NCBI GenBank assembly: GCA_052143655.1
Contig: JBKQSL010000442.1
Coordinates: 1 to 10,302 of the forward strand
Source of the DNA: CAVSUR01 sp052143655
GTDB taxonomy: Bacteria; Actinomycetota; Actinomycetes; Streptosporangiales; Streptosporangiaceae
DNA length: 10,302 bases
Direction of reading: 5' to 3'
A model generated the notes under the pieces. It worked only from the letters and a program-made list of their open reading frames with translations. It had not been told where the DNA came from and ran no database searches. Positions 7,008 through 10,302 of the stretch are shown here, one piece after another. The position numbers and the translations under genes were made by a program. Within the stretch, counting starts at the first letter, position 1, and each line of letters opens with the position of its first letter.

Positions 7008-7819
7008 CCGCACCCGGGACCGCGCCCGCAGCCGGGCCGGGACCCGCTGCGGCGGCCGGCAGCCCGGCCGCGCTCGACCTGTCCGGCCGGACCGTGCTGG
7101 TCACCGGCGGCGCCAGCGGCATCGGCGCGGCCTGCGCCGCACGGCTGGCCGCAGCCGGCGCCCGGGTCGTGGTAGCGGACCTGAACGGCGCCGGGGCTGC
7201 GCAGGTCGCCGCGGACATCGGCGGGGCCAGTGCGCAGGTGGACCTGGCGCGCCCGGACTTCGACGCGGCCGGCCTGGCCGGCCGGGCCGACATCCTGGTG
7301 AACTCGGCCGGCCTGCAGCATGTGGCGTCCGTGCACGAGTTCGAGCCGCAGATGTTCCGCATCCTGCTCGCGGTCATGCTGGAAGCCCCCTTCCTGCTGG
7401 CCCGGGCCGCGCTGCCGCACATGTACGAGCAGGGCTTCGGCCGCATCGTCAACATCTCCTCCGTGCACGGCCTGCGCGCCTCCGCCTACAAGAGCGCCTA
7501 TGTCGCTGCCAAGCACGGGCTGGAGGGACTGTCGAAGGTGATCGCCTTGGAAGGCGGCCCGCACGGGGTCACCTCCAACACCGTGTGCCCGGCCTACGTC
7601 CGCACCCCGCTGGTGGAAAAGCAGATCGCCGACCAGGCCCGGGTGCACGGCATCTCGCCCGAGCAGGTGGTCACCGAGATCATGCTCACCGAGCCGGCGA
7701 TCAAGCGCCTGATCGAGCCGGCCGAGGTCGCCGAGCTGACCGCATTCCTGTGCAGTCCGGCCGCCTCGTTCGCCAACGGGTCCTCCTGGGTGCTCGACGG
7801 CGGCTGGACCGCCCGCTGA
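7004..7819 (+). CDS. D-3-hydroxybutyrate dehydrogenase (SDR family)
   Basis: A 271-residue classical short-chain dehydrogenase that should oxidise (R)-3-hydroxybutyrate to acetoacetate with NAD+, in polyhydroxybutyrate or ketone-body turnover. The cofactor loop is TGGASGIG (34-41). D59 at the end of beta-2 favours NAD over NADP, and NSAG (100-103) replaces the usual NNAG. The catalytic residues are S153, Y166 and K170. The substrate-carboxylate residues known from Pseudomonas fragi HBDH (Q94, H144, K152, Q196) all appear here at a constant offset of 11: Q105, H155, K163 and Q207. This argues strongly against a generic reductase. The C-terminal DGGWTAR ending is also typical. An Ala/Pro/Gly-rich lead of about 23 residues precedes the fold; no better downstream start is visible. 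ATG overlaps the pgm stop (ATGA), with a weak purine-rich site inside pgm. Confidence 0.92.
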   Translation: MTAPGTAPAAGPGPAAAAGSPAALDLSGRTVLVTGGASGIGAACAARLAAAGARVVVADLNGAGAAQVAADIGGASAQVDLARPDFDAAGLAGRADILVNSAGLQHVASVHEFEPQMFRILLAVMLEAPFLLARAALPHMYEQGFGRIVNISSVHGLRASAYKSAYVAAKHGLEGLSKVIALEGGPHGVTSNTVCPAYVRTPLVEKQIADQARVHGISPEQVVTEIMLTEPAIKRLIEPAEVAELTAFLCSPAASFANGSSWVLDGGWTAR

Positions 7820-7847
7820 GCTGCGGCGTGCCCCCGCCGGATGCCGC

Positions 7848-7883
7848 GGGCGCCGGCCGGGCTGCCCGGCCTTCGCGGCGCCC
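7848..7883. terminator. Stacked GC hairpin after the pgm-HBDH operon
   Basis: Outer arms gggcgcc (7848-7854) and ggcgccc (7877-7883) continue into inner arms ggccggg (7855-7861) and cccggcc (7865-7871) around a ctg loop, with ttcgc bulged between inner and outer right arms. This gives 14 GC-rich base pairs 28 bases after the dehydrogenase stop. There is no T tract, so it may be a weak terminator, an mRNA-stabilising stem, or incidental given the base composition. Confidence 0.4.
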
Positions 7884-7897
7884 GGCTGGCCGTCGGC

Positions 7898-7918
7898 GGG
7901 CCCCTGTCCGGGCCCCTG
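7898..7918. repeat. 9-bp direct repeat, period 12, upstream of the GH3 gene
   Basis: gggcccctg occurs at 7898-7906 and again at 7910-7918, 37-57 bases before the GH3 start codon. The spacing is close to one helical turn, so a regulator site is conceivable. No LacI-type palindrome typical of sugar-regulated genes is seen in this gap. Confidence 0.5.
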
Positions 7919-7954
7919 CTGGGCTGGCCGCGCCCGGCCCGCCATCATGGGGGC

Positions 7955-10294
7955 ATGCCTGATGCCGCACTGCTGCCTGCCCCGGCCGACCTGTCCATCG
8001 AGCAGAAGGCAGCCCTGTGCCTGGGCTCGGACTTCTGGCGCACCGCACCGGTCGAGGCCGCCGGGGTGGAATCGATCATGGTGTCGGACGGGCCGCACGG
8101 CCTGCGCAAGCAGCCGGACCGCGCCGATCACGCGGGGATCTCCGGCAGCCTGCCGGCGACCTGCTTCCCCACCGCATCCGCGCTCGCCTCGTCCTGGGAC
8201 TCCGGCCTGCTCCGCGAGGTCGGCGCCGCGATCGGCGCCGAGGCGAGGGCCCAGGGCGTGGCGGTCGTGCTCGGGCCCGGCGTCAACATCAAGCGATCCC
8301 CGCTGTGCGGGCGCAACTTCGAGTACTTCTCCGAGGACCCGTTCCTGACCGGGCGGCTCGCCGCCGCCATGGTGACCGGCCTGCAATCCCAGCAGGTCGG
8401 CGCCAGTGTCAAGCACTTCGCCGCCAACAACCAGGAAACCGACCGGGTGCGAGTCAGCGCCGACGTGGACGAGCGCACGCTGCGGGAGATCTACCTGCCC
8501 GCGTTCGAGCATGTCGTCACGACCGCGGCGCCGTGGACGGTGATGTGCGCCTACAACAAGCTGAACGGCGAGTACTGCTCGCAGCACCGGTGGCTGCTGA
8601 CCGACGTGCTGCGCGGCGAGTGGGGCTTCGACGGGGTGGTCGTCTCCGACTGGGGGGCGGTGGCCGACCGGGTGGCGGCCCTGGCCGCCGGGCTGGACCT
8701 GGAGATGCCGCCGAACCTGGGGGTGAGCGACCGTGCGCTGGCGGCCGCCGTCCGGGCCGGGACCCTCGCCGAGGCGGACCTGGACCAGGCCGCCGGCCGG
8801 GTGCTGCGCCTGGTGCAGCGCGCCCGGGCCCGCCGGCCCGCCGTGCCGGATCCCCGCGCGCACCACGCCCTGGCCCGCCGCGCCGCGGCACAGAGCATGG
8901 TGCTGCTCAAGAACGCCGGCGCAGTGCTCCCGCTGACCGGTGCGCCCGGCCTGACCGTGGCAGTGCTCGGCGAGTTCGCCCGCACGCCCCGGTTCCAGGG
9001 CGCGGGCAGCTCCCAGGTCAGCCCCACCCAGGTGGACGTGCCGCTGGACGAGCTGCGGGCGGCGCTGCCCGGGGCCGAGATCCGGTTCGCGCCCGGCTTC
9101 CCGCTCGGCCCGGCCAAGGACACGGGCGCAGCGGGGGATGAGGGTGCTGCCGGGAGCGGCCCGGGCCAGGAGAACGGCGCCGCCGGGCCCGGCGAAAGCA
9201 CGCTGGCCGCCGGGGCGCTGCGGACCGCGGCCGGCGCGGACGTGATCGTGGCCTTCCTCGGGCTGCCTGCGGGCGCGGAGTCGGAGGGATTCGACCGCAC
9301 CCACATCGACCTGCCCGCGGCGCAGGTCAGCCTGCTTCTCGCGGTCGCCGCGCAGCAGCCGCAAACGCCCATCGTGGTCGTGCTCTGCAACGGGTCGGCG
9401 GTGCGGACCAGTCCCTGGGACCATGTGGCCAGCGCCATCCTGGAGTGCTGGCTGAGCGGGCAGGCGGCCGGCTCGGCGGTCGCCGGCGTGCTGACCGGCG
9501 CCGTCAGCCCGTCCGGACGGCTGGCCGAGACGATCCCGGTGCGGCTCCAGGACTGCCCGTCCTACCTGAACTTCCCCGGCGCGGAGGGGCACGTCCGCTA
9601 CGGCGAAGGCATCTTCACCGGTTACCGCGGCTACGACGCCGCCGACGTGGCGGTGTCCTACCCGTTCGGGCACGGCCTGTCCTACACCCGGTTCGGTTAC
9701 CGCGACCTGCAGGTCAGCCAGCCGGGCTCCGCGGATTCCGATGACTTCTCCGTCACGGTGACCTGCACCCTCAGCAACGACGGCGATCGCGGCGGCGCCG
9801 AGGTCGTGCAGCTGTACGTCGGCGCGGGCGGCGCGGCCGTGCCCAGGCCGCCGCGCGAGCTGAAGGGCTTCGCCAAGATCACTCTGGCGGCCGGGGAAGC
9901 GCGGCAGGTCCGGTTCGGATTGTGCGCCCGGGACCTGTCCTGCTGGTCCGCCGCCCGGTCCGGCTGGGTGCTGGAGCCCGGGCAGTACGCGATCGAGGTG
10001 GGCGCGTCATCCCGCGACCTCCGGCTCAGCCAGGCCATCACGGTGGCCGCCCGGCCCGCCGCGCTGCCGCTGTCGGCCGGCTCGACCCTCGCCGAGTGGC
10101 TGGCCGACCCGGCCGGCGGCCCGGCCCTGCGCGCCGCGGTCGGCGCCGATGCGGACGGCCGCCCCGGGGGCATCCTCGGCAGCGCCGCGATGCTCACGAT
10201 CATCGGCAACTTCCCGCTCGCCCGGCTGACTGCCTTCCCCGGCCTCGGCATCACCCAGGCCGTACTGGACTCCGTGACCCGCGCCGTCAGCTAG
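7955..10294 (+). CDS. Glycoside hydrolase family 3, beta-glucosidase type, cytoplasmic
   Basis: A 779-residue retaining glycosidase that removes terminal non-reducing sugars, probably beta-glucosyl residues. The (beta/alpha)8 domain occupies about 10-295, with SDGPHGLR (44-51), NFEYFSEDP (121-129), KHFAANNQE (153-161) and the nucleophile D232 in VVVSDWGA. The alpha/beta sandwich, about 310-580, carries acid/base E444 in ESEGFDR (442-448). A Gly/Ala-rich insert at about 388-416 interrupts it. FGHGLSYTRF (571-580) leads into a fibronectin-III-like domain up to about 698, followed by a 75-residue C-terminal extension starting near 705. There is no PA14 insert and no signal peptide or TM segment, so it acts inside the cell on imported oligosaccharides or glycosides. 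ATG 7955 fits the family N-terminus; GGGGG just upstream is a close, weak ribosome site. The frame is also open from 7841, but that stretch runs through the hairpin. Exact substrate (glucoside, xyloside, saponin-like) cannot be told. Confidence 0.94.
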   Translation: MPDAALLPAPADLSIEQKAALCLGSDFWRTAPVEAAGVESIMVSDGPHGLRKQPDRADHAGISGSLPATCFPTASALASSWDSGLLREVGAAIGAEARAQGVAVVLGPGVNIKRSPLCGRNFEYFSEDPFLTGRLAAAMVTGLQSQQVGASVKHFAANNQETDRVRVSADVDERTLREIYLPAFEHVVTTAAPWTVMCAYNKLNGEYCSQHRWLLTDVLRGEWGFDGVVVSDWGAVADRVAALAAGLDLEMPPNLGVSDRALAAAVRAGTLAEADLDQAAGRVLRLVQRARARRPAVPDPRAHHALARRAAAQSMVLLKNAGAVLPLTGAPGLTVAVLGEFARTPRFQGAGSSQVSPTQVDVPLDELRAALPGAEIRFAPGFPLGPAKDTGAAGDEGAAGSGPGQENGAAGPGESTLAAGALRTAAGADVIVAFLGLPAGAESEGFDRTHIDLPAAQVSLLLAVAAQQPQTPIVVVLCNGSAVRTSPWDHVASAILECWLSGQAAGSAVAGVLTGAVSPSGRLAETIPVRLQDCPSYLNFPGAEGHVRYGEGIFTGYRGYDAADVAVSYPFGHGLSYTRFGYRDLQVSQPGSADSDDFSVTVTCTLSNDGDRGGAEVVQLYVGAGGAAVPRPPRELKGFAKITLAAGEARQVRFGLCARDLSCWSAARSGWVLEPGQYAIEVGASSRDLRLSQAITVAARPAALPLSAGSTLAEWLADPAGGPALRAAVGADADGRPGGILGSAAMLTIIGNFPLARLTAFPGLGITQAVLDSVTRAVS

Positions 10295-10302
10295 CCAGGT
10301 GG

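Noticed and set aside
6899..9673. A 924-codon open frame on the minus strand opposite pgm, the dehydrogenase and GH3
   Set aside because: It is a GC-bias shadow: Arg/Gly/Ala/Pro-rich low-complexity translation, no recognisable domain, and it opposes three genes with intact catalytic motifs.
1..10302. Defence island, biosynthetic cluster or mobile element
   Set aside because: No transposase, integrase, att-like direct repeats, nuclease/helicase defence genes, NRPS/PKS genes or compositional break were found; genes look like ordinary chromosomal metabolism and repair.

Overview
The window is very GC-rich (by eye well above 70%), with strong G/C third-position bias, GTG starts and purine-rich Shine-Dalgarno sites. 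The gene content also points to an actinomycete: an archaeo-eukaryotic-primase-type LigD polymerase, an actinobacterial-style PQQ-propeller membrane protein and an intracellular GH3 enzyme. The genus cannot be fixed from the sequence. Seven protein genes fill almost the whole window, and I see no tRNA, rRNA, CRISPR array, transposase or integrase.

Left half, minus strand, read right to left from 3550. First comes a two-TM extracytoplasmic PQQ-like beta-propeller protein (3550-1808). It is followed after 73 bp by an ECHDC3-like crotonase-fold protein lacking both canonical hydratase glutamates (1734-955). After a further 34 bp comes the LigD polymerase domain of bacterial non-homologous end joining (920 to the window edge, incomplete). 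The three may share a transcript, but they do not form an obvious pathway.

At 3551-3712 lies a divergent promoter region. It holds a perfect 15-bp inverted repeat with a 3-nt spacer, directly upstream of a -10-like element that would give the propeller gene a leaderless mRNA.

Right half, plus strand. A nitronate-monooxygenase/2-nitropropane-dioxygenase-like flavoprotein with a cysteine-containing C-terminal module (3713-5218) ends in a terminator-like hairpin. Phosphoglucomutase (5349-7007) follows and overlaps by 4 bp (ATGA) a D-3-hydroxybutyrate dehydrogenase (7004-7819) whose substrate-pocket residues all match the characterised family. Then comes a strong GC hairpin, and finally a cytoplasmic glycoside hydrolase family 3 beta-glucosidase-type enzyme (7955-10294).

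Functionally the right half is central carbon metabolism. The GH3 enzyme would release hexose from imported glycosides, Pgm interconverts glucose-1-P and glucose-6-P (glycogen/trehalose/cell-wall precursor node), and the dehydrogenase links polyhydroxybutyrate or ketone-body carbon to acetoacetate. I do not see a convincing novel multi-gene system. The items most worth following are the inverted repeat, the crotonase without its glutamates, the Cys-bearing NMO-like protein and the Pgm-HBDH coupling.
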